NCBI GenBank assembly: GCA_013289695.1 | Contig: JABCZK010000013.1 | Span: forward strand, 36,906-100,905 | Direction of reading: 5' to 3' | Length of the DNA: 64,000 bases | From: Acidobacteriota bacterium | GTDB taxonomy: Bacteria; Acidobacteriota; Terriglobia; Acidiferrales; UBA7541 | Shown: piece after piece, positions 9,216 through 17,457 of the stretch | Numbering within the stretch: the first letter of the stretch is position 1 | Layout: each line of letters begins with the position of its first letter | The notes under the pieces: generated by a model | What the model saw: the letters and a program-made list of their open reading frames with translations, nothing else | Told to the model about the DNA's origin: nothing | The model's database searches: none | Translations under genes and position numbers: made by a program

Positions 9216-9920
9216 TTAGCTCCCAAGTTCTTTCGCCACGCCCGCCACTAGATTCCGAATGTACGCACGGCGATTCAGCGTTTCGTTCATGCGCGCGAGC
9301 AAAGCTTGCTTCTTCGATTCATCGCCGCCGAAATCAACCGCGGCGTCCCACTCGCGGCCGAGCGCGGCAAGTTCCGTATCCACGTCGTCAAGACCTTCCT
9401 GAAAATTTTGCTGCGCCGCTTCCAGCCGGCCCTGCAAGGCCGCCACGTCGCCTCCCGCAGCCCGCGCGTCGCGCAGCTCATCGAGCGACTCGTTCAATTC
9501 GAAAACTTCCTCGAGCAATTCGGGCGGCGCCTGCTGCCTAGTGGTGCCTTCCTTGCGCACGCCGAGGTGTTCAAGCAAGTATTCGACGCGCGCGATCGGA
9601 TCGCGCAACGTGCGATACGCATCGTTCAACTGCGAGGAGCGTTCCAGCGACAAATTCCGTTCGAACTCGCTCGCGCGCACAAAATTATCCGGATGCAGCT
9701 TCCAGCTGAGCATATGAAACTGGCCTTCGAGCGAGGCTGGTTCGATGGTCAGCTTCTGTGGCAGTCCGAAAAACGCGAAGTAACTGGCGCCCGCCGGCAG
9801 CGGCTGCACTTTTCCGCAAGCCGCGCAAAAATGCGCGCCGGTGACTGCGGCGCGGCAATTCCAGCAGCTGGTGACCGGTATGCCCTCGGTCTGCGCATCT
9901 TGGGATCGTATGACGCTCAT
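9216..9920 (-). CDS. hscB: J-domain co-chaperone HscB with N-terminal tetracysteine motif
   Basis: This protein of about 234 residues has a J-domain (YFAFFGLPQKLTIEPASLEG) with the HPD tripeptide at residues 76-78, and a C-terminal three-helix domain that in HscB binds IscU. It stimulates HscA. The oddity is an extra N-terminal segment with Cys19, Cys22, Cys32 and Cys35 (CWNC and CAAC), a zinc-ribbon-like arrangement. Bacterial HscB of the E. coli type lacks it, while eukaryotic HSC20 has one. I chose the ATG at 9920; an in-frame GTG at 9944 would add eight residues. The gene precedes hscA by 6 bases. Confidence 0.92.
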   Translation of the reverse strand: MSVIRSQDAQTEGIPVTSCWNCRAAVTGAHFCAACGKVQPLPAGASYFAFFGLPQKLTIEPASLEGQFHMLSWKLHPDNFVRASEFERNLSLERSSQLNDAYRTLRDPIARVEYLLEHLGVRKEGTTRQQAPPELLEEVFELNESLDELRDARAAGGDVAALQGRLEAAQQNFQEGLDDVDTELAALGREWDAAVDFGGDESKKQALLARMNETLNRRAYIRNLVAGVAKELGS

Positions 9921-10032
9921 GGGTCTGGTCTCGTCCGGGCGCACCCCCGAGGGAAGAAGAGCGCGATTGGCACTGGAGAGAAACGCCTCAGGTCAACGCG
10001 AAACGCATACCACTTACATTCTGCTACCCAGC

Positions 10033-10362
10033 TCAGGCAGTGAACGAACTACCGCACCCGCAACTCCGCGCCGCCTGGGGATTCTGGAAGACGAAGCCCT
10101 GCTTCATCAGGTCCTCGTGATAATCCAGCGTGGTGTCGTGAAGATAGAGATAACTCTTCGGGTCCACAAAAATGCGCGCGCCGTTTTCTTCGAACACTTT
10201 GTCGCGATTGCGCGCCTCGGTATCCAGACGCATCGCGTAGCTGAGCCCTGAACATCCGCCCCCCTGCACGCCCACGCGGAGTCCGCCGGACTCGGCCGGG
10301 ACGCCTTCTTTTTGCAGCAGCTCGCGAATTTTTACAGCAGCTTTTTCGGATACATGAATCAT
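10033..10362 (-). CDS. iscA: A-type Fe-S carrier IscA
   Basis: This 109-residue A-type carrier has the three invariant cysteines: Cys37 in GGGCSGL, and Cys101 and Cys103 in the C-terminal SCGCGSSF. IscA/ErpA proteins bind iron or a cluster and pass it to apo-targets. The ATG at 10362 is preceded by GGGAC; a TTG at 10386 would add eight residues and is less likely. It lies 73 bases after iscU and about 110 before hscB on the same strand. ErpA is the alternative name by sequence, but the operon position favours iscA. Confidence 0.92.
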   Translation of the reverse strand: MIHVSEKAAVKIRELLQKEGVPAESGGLRVGVQGGGCSGLSYAMRLDTEARNRDKVFEENGARIFVDPKSYLYLHDTTLDYHEDLMKQGFVFQNPQAARSCGCGSSFTA

Positions 10363-10435
10363 GGTCGTTGTCCCGTTTACGTCCAAAACCGCGCACGAAT
10401 CGCCATGCGCGGCGCGGCAGCAAACAGATTGCGGG

Positions 10436-10861
10436 TTAGTTGTGCGCTGACGCGGTTTCCGCGGGCTTCAAGTCCGCTTCGCCCTGCTTCTTCTTCCAAT
10501 CGCCCAAGGCGGCCTTGATGGCGTCTTCGGCCAGCACGGAACAGTGAATCTTCACCGGCGGCAGCGCCAGTTCACGGACAATGTCCGTGTTCTTGATGGC
10601 CAGCGCTTCCTCGACTGTCTTGCCCTTCACCCATTCGGTGGCCAGGGAAGAACTCGCAATCGCCGAACCGCAACCGAAGGTCTTGAACTTGGCCTCTTCG
10701 ATCACGCGCGTTTGCGGATTCACTTTCATTTGCAGCTTCATCACGTCGCCGCATTCCGGCGCGCCCACCAGACCTGTACCCACGTTCGGATCGGCCTTAT
10801 CCAACGAGCCGACGTTGCGCGGGTGATTGTAATGCTCAATTACTTTATCGCTATACGCCAT
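10436..10861 (-). CDS. iscU: Fe-S cluster scaffold IscU
   Basis: This 141-residue scaffold carries the ligands Cys37 (ECGD, with Asp39), Cys64 (FGCGSAIASSS), His106 and Cys107 (KIHCSV). The HscA-recognition motif LPPVK lies at residues 100-104, which ties it functionally to the hscBA genes downstream. New [2Fe-2S] clusters are assembled here from IscS sulfur. The tail after residue 125 (KKKQGEADLKPAETASAHN) is slightly longer than in E. coli. Its ATG overlaps the stop of the preceding orf99 (TAATG), so the two are probably translationally coupled. Confidence 0.97.
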   Translation of the reverse strand: MAYSDKVIEHYNHPRNVGSLDKADPNVGTGLVGAPECGDVMKLQMKVNPQTRVIEEAKFKTFGCGSAIASSSLATEWVKGKTVEEALAIKNTDIVRELALPPVKIHCSVLAEDAIKAALGDWKKKQGEADLKPAETASAHN

Positions 10862-11160
10862 TAGTTGATTCTCCTCTTCATGGTAACGCTGCTATCCAGC
10901 CCTTCTTCTGCAATCACTCGATCCGACAAAGTCACGTGCGCGATGGATGCCGAGCGTCCGGCGCAAACTTCCTCCAGCGTCCGCACCACCACTTCCTCGC
11001 GCAATTTCAGAAACTCCAAAAACCCTGCCAATTCTTCCAGGTCACGAAAGCGCCGCGAGTTGCACGCGCCGCCATCTACGTTAGGAGCGAAAAATACGTC
11101 AAATACCGGGGTGCTGCCGCTGAACGTTCGATGTACGCCGACTGTGCCTTCGTAGATCAC
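10861..11160 (-). CDS. Uncharacterised 99-residue protein inside the isc operon
   Basis: This small gene sits between iscS (22 bases upstream) and iscU (TAATG overlap), so it must be co-expressed with them. The 99-residue product is acidic with an alternating strand/helix pattern: MIYEGTVGVHRTFSGSTPVF, then a cysteine at residue 33 (DGGACNSRRF), a helix DLEELAGFLEFLKLREEVVV, and a second cysteine at residue 66 (EEVCAGR). I do not recognise the family. Two cysteines plus perfect operon integration suggest an accessory role in cluster assembly or IscS/IscU binding, but that is inference. It has no counterpart in the E. coli isc operon. Confidence 0.8.
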   Translation of the reverse strand: MIYEGTVGVHRTFSGSTPVFDVFFAPNVDGGACNSRRFRDLEELAGFLEFLKLREEVVVRTLEEVCAGRSASIAHVTLSDRVIAEEGLDSSVTMKRRIN

Positions 11161-11182
11161 GTTCCCCCCTTTAAGACGATTT

Positions 11183-12409
11183 TTATTCCGCTGCCACCTG
11201 CCACTTCATTTTGCTGACGTCCACTCCCTCTTTAGCCATTTCGTACAGAGGTGAAAGTTCACGCAAGCGCGATACGGTTTCGACGACGCGATCCGCAACG
11301 TAATCCACTTCTTCTTCCGTGTTGAAGCGTCCCAGGCCGAAACGAATGGAAGTGTGCGCCAGATCCTCGCCCACGCCCAGGGCCTTCAGCACGTAGCTGG
11401 GTTCCAAAGTCGCCGAAGTGCAAGCCGAGCCGCTGGACACCGCGATGTCGTTGATGCCCATCAGCAGCGATTCGCCTTCGACGTACGCGAAGCTGATATT
11501 GATATTGTGCGGCAGACGGTGCTCCATCGAACCGTTGATGAACGTCTCATCCAGCCGCGACATGATGGACTCTCTCAGACGTTCGCGGAGCTTGAACAGC
11601 TGCTCGCTTTCCTGCGCCATTTCCTGACCGCAGAGTTCGCAAGCCTTGCCCAGACCGACGATTCCCGGCACATTCAGCGTGCCGGAACGCATGCCGCGTT
11701 CGTGCCCGCCGCCATCAATCTGCGCGGCGAGTTGCACGCGGGGATTCTTGCGGCGCACGTACAACGCGCCTACGCCCTTCGGCCCGTAAATTTTGTGCGC
11801 GGAGATGGACATCAAATCAATTCCGTCCTTCTGCACGTCCACCGGAATCTTGCCCACGGCCTGCACGCCATCCACGTGGAAGAAGACGCCCTTCTCTTTC
11901 GCGATTTTGCCGATTTCCGCGATGGGCTGCACTACGCCGATCTCGTTATTCGCGTACATGATCGAAATCAGAATTGTTTTCGGACTGATCGCCTTGCGCA
12001 GCTCGTCCAGGCTGATACGGCCGTCCTTATGCACGGCCAGGTAGGTCACTTCGTAGCCGTTTTTCTCCAGGCGCTTACAAGTATCCAGCGTCGCCTTGTG
12101 CTCGGTGACCTGCGTGATGATGTGATTGCCCTTCTCGCGATACATTTCGGCGACGCCCTTGATCGCCAGGTTCGTGGATTCGGTGGCGCCGCTGGTGAAC
12201 ACAATCTCTTTGGGCGTGGCGTTGATCAGCTTGGCGATTTGGCCGCGCGCATTTTCCACCGCCTCTTCCGCCTTCCAGCCGTATTCATGGTTGCGGCTGG
12301 CCGCGTTGCCGTACTTGTCCGTAAAATAAGGAACCATGGCCTCAACGACGCGCGGATCCACCTGCGTGGTCGCGTGATTATCAAAATAAATCGGAAGCTT
12401 GATCGCCAT
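11183..12409 (-). CDS. iscS: Cysteine desulfurase IscS
   Basis: This 408-residue class V aminotransferase-fold enzyme begins [18 protein letters not shown] Schiff-base Lys206 lies in [10 protein letters not shown], and His104 in [10 protein letters not shown] stacks on the PLP. The catalytic Cys330 lies in a long mobile loop ([20 protein letters not shown]), the group I (IscS/NifS) arrangement. It abstracts sulfur from cysteine and hands it to IscU. The ATG at 12409 follows GAGGAG by 8 bases. It is the second gene of the operon after iscR and is probably repressed by holo-IscR through the operator at 13027-13051. Confidence 0.97.
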   Translation of the reverse strand: MAIKLPIYFDNHATTQVDPRVVEAMVPYFTDKYGNAASRNHEYGWKAEEAVENARGQIAKLINATPKEIVFTSGATESTNLAIKGVAEMYREKGNHIITQVTEHKATLDTCKRLEKNGYEVTYLAVHKDGRISLDELRKAISPKTILISIMYANNEIGVVQPIAEIGKIAKEKGVFFHVDGVQAVGKIPVDVQKDGIDLMSISAHKIYGPKGVGALYVRRKNPRVQLAAQIDGGGHERGMRSGTLNVPGIVGLGKACELCGQEMAQESEQLFKLRERLRESIMSRLDETFINGSMEHRLPHNINISFAYVEGESLLMGINDIAVSSGSACTSATLEPSYVLKALGVGEDLAHTSIRFGLGRFNTEEEVDYVADRVVETVSRLRELSPLYEMAKEGVDVSKMKWQVAAE

Positions 12410-12582
12410 TCTCTGTCTCCTCAATCCCCGTTCAGTGTTTGTTGCCGCCAGCCCATGTAACGCTGCCGCAAAGCTTGTTTCGATCTTTCTCTGACGATGC
12501 GATCAGCATCGTCATCCTGAGGCCGACGCCTTGGCTGCAAGCCGGCCGGAGGAACTCTCCCGCACTTCCGCGCGCCGTCCCC

Positions 12583-13020
12583 TCAGACTCGCAACTCAAC
12601 CATCTCCGAAAGCGGCGCCGCATCCGCCATCTGCGAAATCGTGACCTTGCCAAGTACTTCCAGAATGCTGTCATTCACTCGGCGCAGCGGTTCGCGAATC
12701 GAGCAGGTCGTCGTCACGTCGCACGCTCCCCGCGAAGTCACGCAGGAAGTAATGAACAGCGGCCCGTCGATCGCCTTGATCACATCCAGCGCCGAGATCA
12801 GCGAAGCATCGCGTCCCAGCGTGTAGCCGCCGCCCGCACCGTGCCGCGCTGCGACCAGCCCTACCTTCGCCAGTTTCTGCAGCACTTTGGCCATCAGCGG
12901 CGTGGACATCTTATACAGCTCGGCGATGTCTCCCGCACTGCATGACCCGCGCCCGTTGTGCATCGCCAAATGTTTCAGCGCGATCAAACCGTAGTCTGCC
13001 TTCTTCGATAGCTTCATCAT
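12583..13020 (-). CDS. iscR: Rrf2-family [2Fe-2S] regulator IscR
   Basis: This 145-residue Rrf2 protein has an N-terminal winged helix (KLSKKADYGLIALKHLA; recognition region STPLMAKVLQKLAKVGLV; wing AGGGYTLGR) and three cluster cysteines, Cys93, Cys100 and Cys106. IscR senses Fe-S status and represses the isc operon when it carries a cluster. The first ATG at 13020 is only 6 bases from the palindromic operator and has no Shine-Dalgarno sequence; a second ATG follows immediately at 13017. The first gap in E. coli IscR cysteines is five residues, here six. It is the first gene of the nine-gene operon. Confidence 0.95.
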   Translation of the reverse strand: MMKLSKKADYGLIALKHLAMHNGRGSCSAGDIAELYKMSTPLMAKVLQKLAKVGLVAARHGAGGGYTLGRDASLISALDVIKAIDGPLFITSCVTSRGACDVTTTCSIREPLRRVNDSILEVLGKVTISQMADAAPLSEMVELRV

Positions 13021-13026
13021 AGATGC

Positions 13027-13051
13027 ATATGCGACTGATACGGTCGCATAT
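13027..13051. promoter_or_regulatory. Type-1 IscR operator in front of iscR
   Basis: This is a perfect inverted repeat: ATATGCGAC at 13027-13035 and GTCGCATAT at 13043-13051, with a 7-base spacer. It fits the spacing and core of the IscR type-1 site, ATA....GAC....GTC....TAT over 25 bases. It lies just downstream of a good sigma70 -10 element and covers the likely transcription start, so bound IscR would block initiation. Known biology: holo-IscR binds type-1 sites and autorepresses isc. That this protein binds here is inference. Confidence 0.82.
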
Positions 13052-13053
13052 AG

Positions 13054-13083
13054 ATTCTAAGCTCTCCCAGCAGGCAAAGTCAA
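13054..13083 (-). promoter_or_regulatory. Sigma70-type promoter of the isc operon
   Basis: On the minus strand a -35 TTGACT (13083-13078) and a -10 TAGAAT (13059-13054) are separated by 18 bases. The predicted start falls about 7 bases further on, inside the IscR operator, leaving a leader of about 25-30 bases with no Shine-Dalgarno sequence. Confidence 0.65.
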
Positions 13084-13393
13084 GCCACGCCTGTTGCCAC
13101 AACTCCAGCCAGCGCAATACGTTACACAACGACCATTTTAGTCGTACTGGTCAACGCCCAAGGGTCAAACGGGGCAAATACCGCCCCGAACGGCAGCTTG
13201 CGCGCGTTAAACGGCTCGAGCGAGAGCGCGCCGGGCCGCCGATTTTTCAGCAAGGGCGTCCGGGCGAACCGCAGGGGCACAGCCAAGCATGACCTCTGTA
13301 TCGATTCCGCGTGCATTGACTTACTGCGCCACCGCCATGCCCGGATTTTTCTGGCCGCAGCAAAGGAATTTCTAGGTTAGAATCGCGTATCGA
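13084..13393. other. Spacer between divergent iscR and coaD
   Basis: About 310 bases lie upstream of both divergent genes. A TTGACT at 13316-13321 could be a -35 for coaD, but I see no good -10 at the right distance; a TAGAAT lies at about 13377. No other gene or strong structure is visible. Confidence 0.4.
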
Positions 13394-13891
13394 ATGGATT
13401 CCGGCGCCTCCAGACCCGTCACTGCGATCTATCCCGGTTCGTTTGATCCGGTTACTAATGGCCATCTGGACCTGATTACCCGCGCGTCCAATATATTTGA
13501 CAAGCTGGTCGTCGCCGTCGCGCACAATATGGAGAAGGATCCGCTGTTCACCGAAAAAGAGCGCGTGGAGATGCTGGAGACCGCGACGTTTAAGTGGGTG
13601 AACGTGGAGATTGATGTGTTCGACGGCCTGCTGATGGACTACGCGCGTGCGAAAAAGGCCAGTGTGATCGTGCGCGGCATCCGCGCCGTCTCCGACTACG
13701 AGTTCGAACTGCAGATGGCCATGATGAACCGCAAAATCGAGCCGGACATCGAAACGGTCTTCATGCTGCCGGCCGAGCAGTACAGCTATCTAAGTTCGCG
13801 GCTGGTGAAAGAACTGGCGCGGTTCGGCGGTTCTACCAAGGATTTTGTTCCGCCGCTGGTGCAGGAGCGGCTGAGCGCCAAATTTAAGTAA
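13394..13891 (+). CDS. coaD: Phosphopantetheine adenylyltransferase
   Basis: This 165-residue nucleotidyltransferase has the N-terminal AIYPGSFDPVTNGHLDLI segment with the TNGH form of the (H/T)xGH motif, RGIRAVSDYEFELQMAMMNR in the pantetheine region, and the C-terminal YSYLSSRLVKELARFGG signature. It adenylates 4'-phosphopantetheine in the fourth step of CoA synthesis. The start is the ATG at 13394; no clear ribosome-binding site is visible. It is followed by the aminotransferase gene after 76 bases on the same strand and may be co-transcribed. Confidence 0.96.
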   Translation: MDSGASRPVTAIYPGSFDPVTNGHLDLITRASNIFDKLVVAVAHNMEKDPLFTEKERVEMLETATFKWVNVEIDVFDGLLMDYARAKKASVIVRGIRAVSDYEFELQMAMMNRKIEPDIETVFMLPAEQYSYLSSRLVKELARFGGSTKDFVPPLVQERLSAKFK

Positions 13892-13967
13892 CCGGTTTAA
13901 GCGGGAGTCGCGCGGCGCTGTTAACCGCGCGGAATTTTCGCGGCACCTACGAACTGGGGAGCGTGTG

Positions 13968-15179
13968 ATGGGACTGGCCACGGAAAAGAAAATGGATAAA
14001 ACCGTTCAGCTTGCGGATCGCGTGAATCGCATCAGTGTTTCGCCGACGATGGTGGTGCTGCAGGAAGCCGAGAAACTGAAGGCGCAGGGAATTGACGTCG
14101 CGGACTTCGGACCCGGCGAGCCGGATTTCCCCACGCCCGAACACATCAAGCGCGCCATCGTCCAGGCGCTCGAGGAAAATCGCACGAAATACACACCTGT
14201 GGCGGGCATCGCTCCGTTGCGTCAGGCCATTTGCGATTGGCACGCCGCGCAATTGGGATCTGCCTATCAGCCTTCGGAGTGCGTCGTCAGCGTCGGCGGC
14301 AAGCACGCAATTTTCAACGCGATTTGCTCGCTGATCAATCCAGGTGACGAAGTAATTATCGGCGCGCCCTATTGGGTCAGCTATCCGGACATGGTCAAGT
14401 ATGCCGGCGGAACGCCCGTCCTCGCCGAGACCCTCGCGAACGACGCCTTCATCTTGCGCGCGTCCGAGGTGGAGCAGGCGTGCACGCCGAAGACCAGGAT
14501 CGTTATCGCCAACTCTCCGAACAATCCCACCGGCTCGGTGATTCCGCCGATCGAATTCGCCCGCTTGCAGGATTTTTGCAACCGGCGCGATATCTGGCTG
14601 CTCTCCGACGAATGTTATTCGCATTTCGTTTACAAGGACGCCAAGCCGTTTTCCGCCGCCAGCATTCCCGGCCCCAAAGATCGTTTGATCGTCGCCGGCT
14701 CGTTCTCGAAAACGTTTGCCATGACGGGCTTGCGCCTCGGGTACATTCTCGCGCCTAAGCCGCTGGTGGATGCGATCGCCAAGCTGCAGAGCCAGTCCAC
14801 TTCGAATCCCACTTCGATCATTCAGTATGCCGGGCTGGCGGCCATGCGCGGTTCGATGGATTCGGTGACGGCCATGCTTGAGGAATATGCGCGCCGCCGT
14901 GAACACATTCTCGCGGGCCTGCGCGCGATTCCGGGAGTCACCTGCACGCCGCCGATGGGCGCGTTCTACGTGTTTCCAAATGTCGCGGCGCATTTCAACC
15001 CGCAAATGCCGGACACTTCGGCCGTCGCCAAGCAACTGCTGGAGCGCGAACACGTCGCGGTCACTCCCGGCGAAGCGTTCGGCGCGCCAGGATTCCTGCG
15101 CCTCTCCTACGCCACCTCGATGGAGCGGATCGACGAAGGTCTGCGCCGGTTGGCGCGCTTCTTCGGTAAGGCGGCGTGA
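13968..15179 (+). CDS. Class I/II PLP aminotransferase (aspartate aminotransferase-like)
   Basis: This fold-type I aminotransferase of 403 residues shows FGPGEPDFPTPEHI near the N-terminus, NSPNNPTGSVIP in the middle, the PLP lysine in SFSKTFAMTGLRLGY, and a C-terminal arginine in FLRLSYATS for the alpha-carboxylate. It most resembles the AspB branch of bacterial aspartate/prephenate aminotransferases; the exact substrate is not certain. The start is the ATG at 13968 after GGGGAG at ideal spacing. Its stop overlaps the GTG start of manA (GTGA), so the two are coupled. Confidence 0.9.
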   Translation: MGLATEKKMDKTVQLADRVNRISVSPTMVVLQEAEKLKAQGIDVADFGPGEPDFPTPEHIKRAIVQALEENRTKYTPVAGIAPLRQAICDWHAAQLGSAYQPSECVVSVGGKHAIFNAICSLINPGDEVIIGAPYWVSYPDMVKYAGGTPVLAETLANDAFILRASEVEQACTPKTRIVIANSPNNPTGSVIPPIEFARLQDFCNRRDIWLLSDECYSHFVYKDAKPFSAASIPGPKDRLIVAGSFSKTFAMTGLRLGYILAPKPLVDAIAKLQSQSTSNPTSIIQYAGLAAMRGSMDSVTAMLEEYARRREHILAGLRAIPGVTCTPPMGAFYVFPNVAAHFNPQMPDTSAVAKQLLEREHVAVTPGEAFGAPGFLRLSYATSMERIDEGLRRLARFFGKAA

Positions 15180-16246
15180 TTCCGGGCAACGCCTCTCTGT
15201 GCCCCGTGCGGCTGGAGCCGGTTTTCAGCGCGCGTCCGTGGGGCGCGCGTAATCTCGCGCCGCTGTTTCCCGAAAAATCGCATCTGACCGAGCCCTTGGG
15301 CGAAGCCTGGATGAGTGGTGTGGAATGCCGTTTCGCGTCGGGACCTTTTGCCGGCCAGAAACTCGGCGATGTGTGGCGCACTTTGCCATCGGGATGGACC
15401 GGAACGAAGATCAGCGGCTCTGACGGCTCGTTTCCTCTGCTCGTAAAATTTATTTTCGCGGAAGAAAAACTTTCCGTGCAGGTTCATCCTGATGATGAAT
15501 ACGCCGCACGTCACGAACAGGCCGCCGGAGGCCGCGGCAAGACGGAATTGTGGTACGCGATCCGTGCGCGGCCCGGTGCCGAAGTGCTGGCGGGCCTGAA
15601 ACCCAGCGTCACACCTGAAATATTCAAACGCGCCATCGAGGATGGTTCTGCTGAGGATTGTCTGCAGCACGTTCTGCTGCACGCGGGAGAAGCCATTTTT
15701 GTTCCTGCGGGCACCGCGCACACCATTGGCGCGGGTTTGGTGCTCTGCGAAATTCAGGAATATTCCGATCTCACTTATCGCGTGTTTGATTATAACCGCC
15801 GCGACGCGCAGGGCCGTTCGCGCGAGTTGCACATCGAAAAAGCATTGCGGGTGATCCGCTTCGGCGAACAGCTGGGCGGAAAAATCGAACCGGCGCGGAT
15901 CGCACGCGGCGGAGTCACCGAAACGTTTTTTATCGCCTGCCGCTTTTTCGCGGTGGAAAGATGGGAATTCGTGGAAAAAGTGGCCGCCGCCACCACGCCG
16001 GAACATTTCGACCTGCTGACTTTTCTGGAAGGCCGCGGCGCGATCCTGTGGGGCGGCGAATCCCTGGAATACCGGCCGGCGCAAACCTGGCTGCTTCCTG
16101 CGGCGCTCGGTGCATATCATTTGGCGCCGGGCGCGCGGACATCGCTGCTCCGCGCCTACGTTCCCGTGCCCTTCGACGAATTCGCGCGCAAGCTGGCCGC
16201 TCAAGGCGTCAGCGAATCCGGGTTGGCGCGTTTGGTGTATCCGTGA
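15176..16246 (+). CDS. manA: Mannose-6-phosphate isomerase, class I
   Basis: This 356-residue cupin-fold isomerase interconverts fructose-6-P and mannose-6-P. Zinc ligands fit the class I pattern: Gln and His in VQVHPDDEYAARHE, Glu in KTELWYAI and a His in VPAGTAHTIGAG. The GTG at 15176 overlaps the preceding stop by four bases, and its own stop overlaps the GTG of manC in the same way. This continuous coupling places it as the entry step of a GDP-mannose operon (manA, then phosphomannomutase, then manC). Confidence 0.93.
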   Translation: MIPGNASLCPVRLEPVFSARPWGARNLAPLFPEKSHLTEPLGEAWMSGVECRFASGPFAGQKLGDVWRTLPSGWTGTKISGSDGSFPLLVKFIFAEEKLSVQVHPDDEYAARHEQAAGGRGKTELWYAIRARPGAEVLAGLKPSVTPEIFKRAIEDGSAEDCLQHVLLHAGEAIFVPAGTAHTIGAGLVLCEIQEYSDLTYRVFDYNRRDAQGRSRELHIEKALRVIRFGEQLGGKIEPARIARGGVTETFFIACRFFAVERWEFVEKVAAATTPEHFDLLTFLEGRGAILWGGESLEYRPAQTWLLPAALGAYHLAPGARTSLLRAYVPVPFDEFARKLAAQGVSESGLARLVYP

Positions 16247-17370
16247 AAAAACGAGCCGCCGCAAAACCCGAATCGCTTCCCGTGTGCGCCGTGCTGCTGG
16301 CCGGCGGACGCGGCACTCGTTTCTGGCCGCGCAGCCGCACCCGCATGCCCAAGCAACTGCTGAACATCACCGGCGGCGAGACCATGCTGCGCGAAACCGT
16401 CTCGCGCCTGGAACCGATTTTTGGGTTGCGCGATTTCTGGGTCGTCACGAACATCGAGCAAGCTGCGGCGGTCCGCAAGCAGCTGCCGCGCATGCCCGCC
16501 GCGCACATTCTTGCCGAACCGGTTGGCCGCAACACCACCGCGGCCATCGCCCTCGCCGCCGTTCACCTTTTACACAACCACCAGGACGCGGTGATGACCG
16601 TCCTGCCGTCGGACAGCTACGTCGCAGACGCCGCGCATTATCGCCAGCTCGTGCGCGCCGCGCTGGACCTGGCGCGCGCCCCGGGTAATCTGGTGGTTTT
16701 CGGCGTTCCGCCTACGCGCCCTGAAACAGGCTACGGCTATATTGAAGCCGGGTCGCCGGCCGCGCGCATTCGCGGCATCCGGGCTTTGCGCGTGCGCCGC
16801 TTCACAGAAAAGCCCGCGCTGCCGGCGGCGCGAGGCTACGTCGCCTCCGGGAGATATTTCTGGAACGCTGGAATATTTTTTTGGCGCGTCTCCACGTTCC
16901 TGGAATGCTTGTGCCGCTTTCTTCCCGCTACGCACTCCGCGCTCATGCGGCTCGCCGAAACCATCGGCACGCGCAAATACCGCGCGGCCCTGCGGCGAAT
17001 TTATCCCACGCTCGAAAATATTTCCGTGGACTATGCCATCATGGAGCCCGCCGCTCGCGCCGGCGACGCCACGCGCGTCTCGGTGATCCCCGCCAAAGTC
17101 GGCTGGAGTGATATCGGGTCATGGAGCGCGGTATACGATTTGCTTGCATCGCAGCGCGCCGCGAACGTTTCCACCGGCCCGTCGTTCGCACTGGAGGCGA
17201 GCGGAAATTATTTCTGGGCCCCCGGAAAATTTATCGCCGCCATCGGCGTGCACGATCTCGTGGTGGTGGAAACAGACGACGCCATCCTGGTCTGCCCGCG
17301 CGAGCGCGCACAAGACGTCGGCCAAATCGTCAGATGGCTCGAACGGCAGAAGCTCGCCCGCCTTCTTTAG
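16243..17370 (+). CDS. manC: Mannose-1-phosphate guanylyltransferase
   Basis: The start is the GTG at 16243 overlapping the manA stop, giving 375 residues. The N-terminus has the nucleotidyltransferase signature LLAGGRGTRFWPRSRTRMPK. VRRFTEKPAL matches the sugar-phosphate-binding FxEKP, and GWSDIGSWSAVYDL is characteristic of GMP. It makes GDP-mannose from mannose-1-P and GTP. It lacks the C-terminal isomerase domain of bifunctional AlgA-type enzymes, consistent with a separate manA next door. The long in-frame extension upstream of 16243 is only overlap with manA. Confidence 0.93.
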   Translation: MKKRAAAKPESLPVCAVLLAGGRGTRFWPRSRTRMPKQLLNITGGETMLRETVSRLEPIFGLRDFWVVTNIEQAAAVRKQLPRMPAAHILAEPVGRNTTAAIALAAVHLLHNHQDAVMTVLPSDSYVADAAHYRQLVRAALDLARAPGNLVVFGVPPTRPETGYGYIEAGSPAARIRGIRALRVRRFTEKPALPAARGYVASGRYFWNAGIFFWRVSTFLECLCRFLPATHSALMRLAETIGTRKYRAALRRIYPTLENISVDYAIMEPAARAGDATRVSVIPAKVGWSDIGSWSAVYDLLASQRAANVSTGPSFALEASGNYFWAPGKFIAAIGVHDLVVVETDDAILVCPRERAQDVGQIVRWLERQKLARLL

Positions 17371-17457
17371 CGCAGGTCAGATTGGCGCTCGCGGTGAGCT
17401 GCTTTTTTGTCCGACGCTGCTTCCCGCAGGAAATTCCTTCGCTTATACTGGCCTACC

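Noticed and set aside
8094-9251. Plus-strand frame of 385 codons opposite hscA
   Set aside because: The HscA frame is unmistakable; this one is its mirror.
13947-15053. Minus-strand frame of 368 codons opposite the aminotransferase
   Set aside because: Antisense shadow with no family features.
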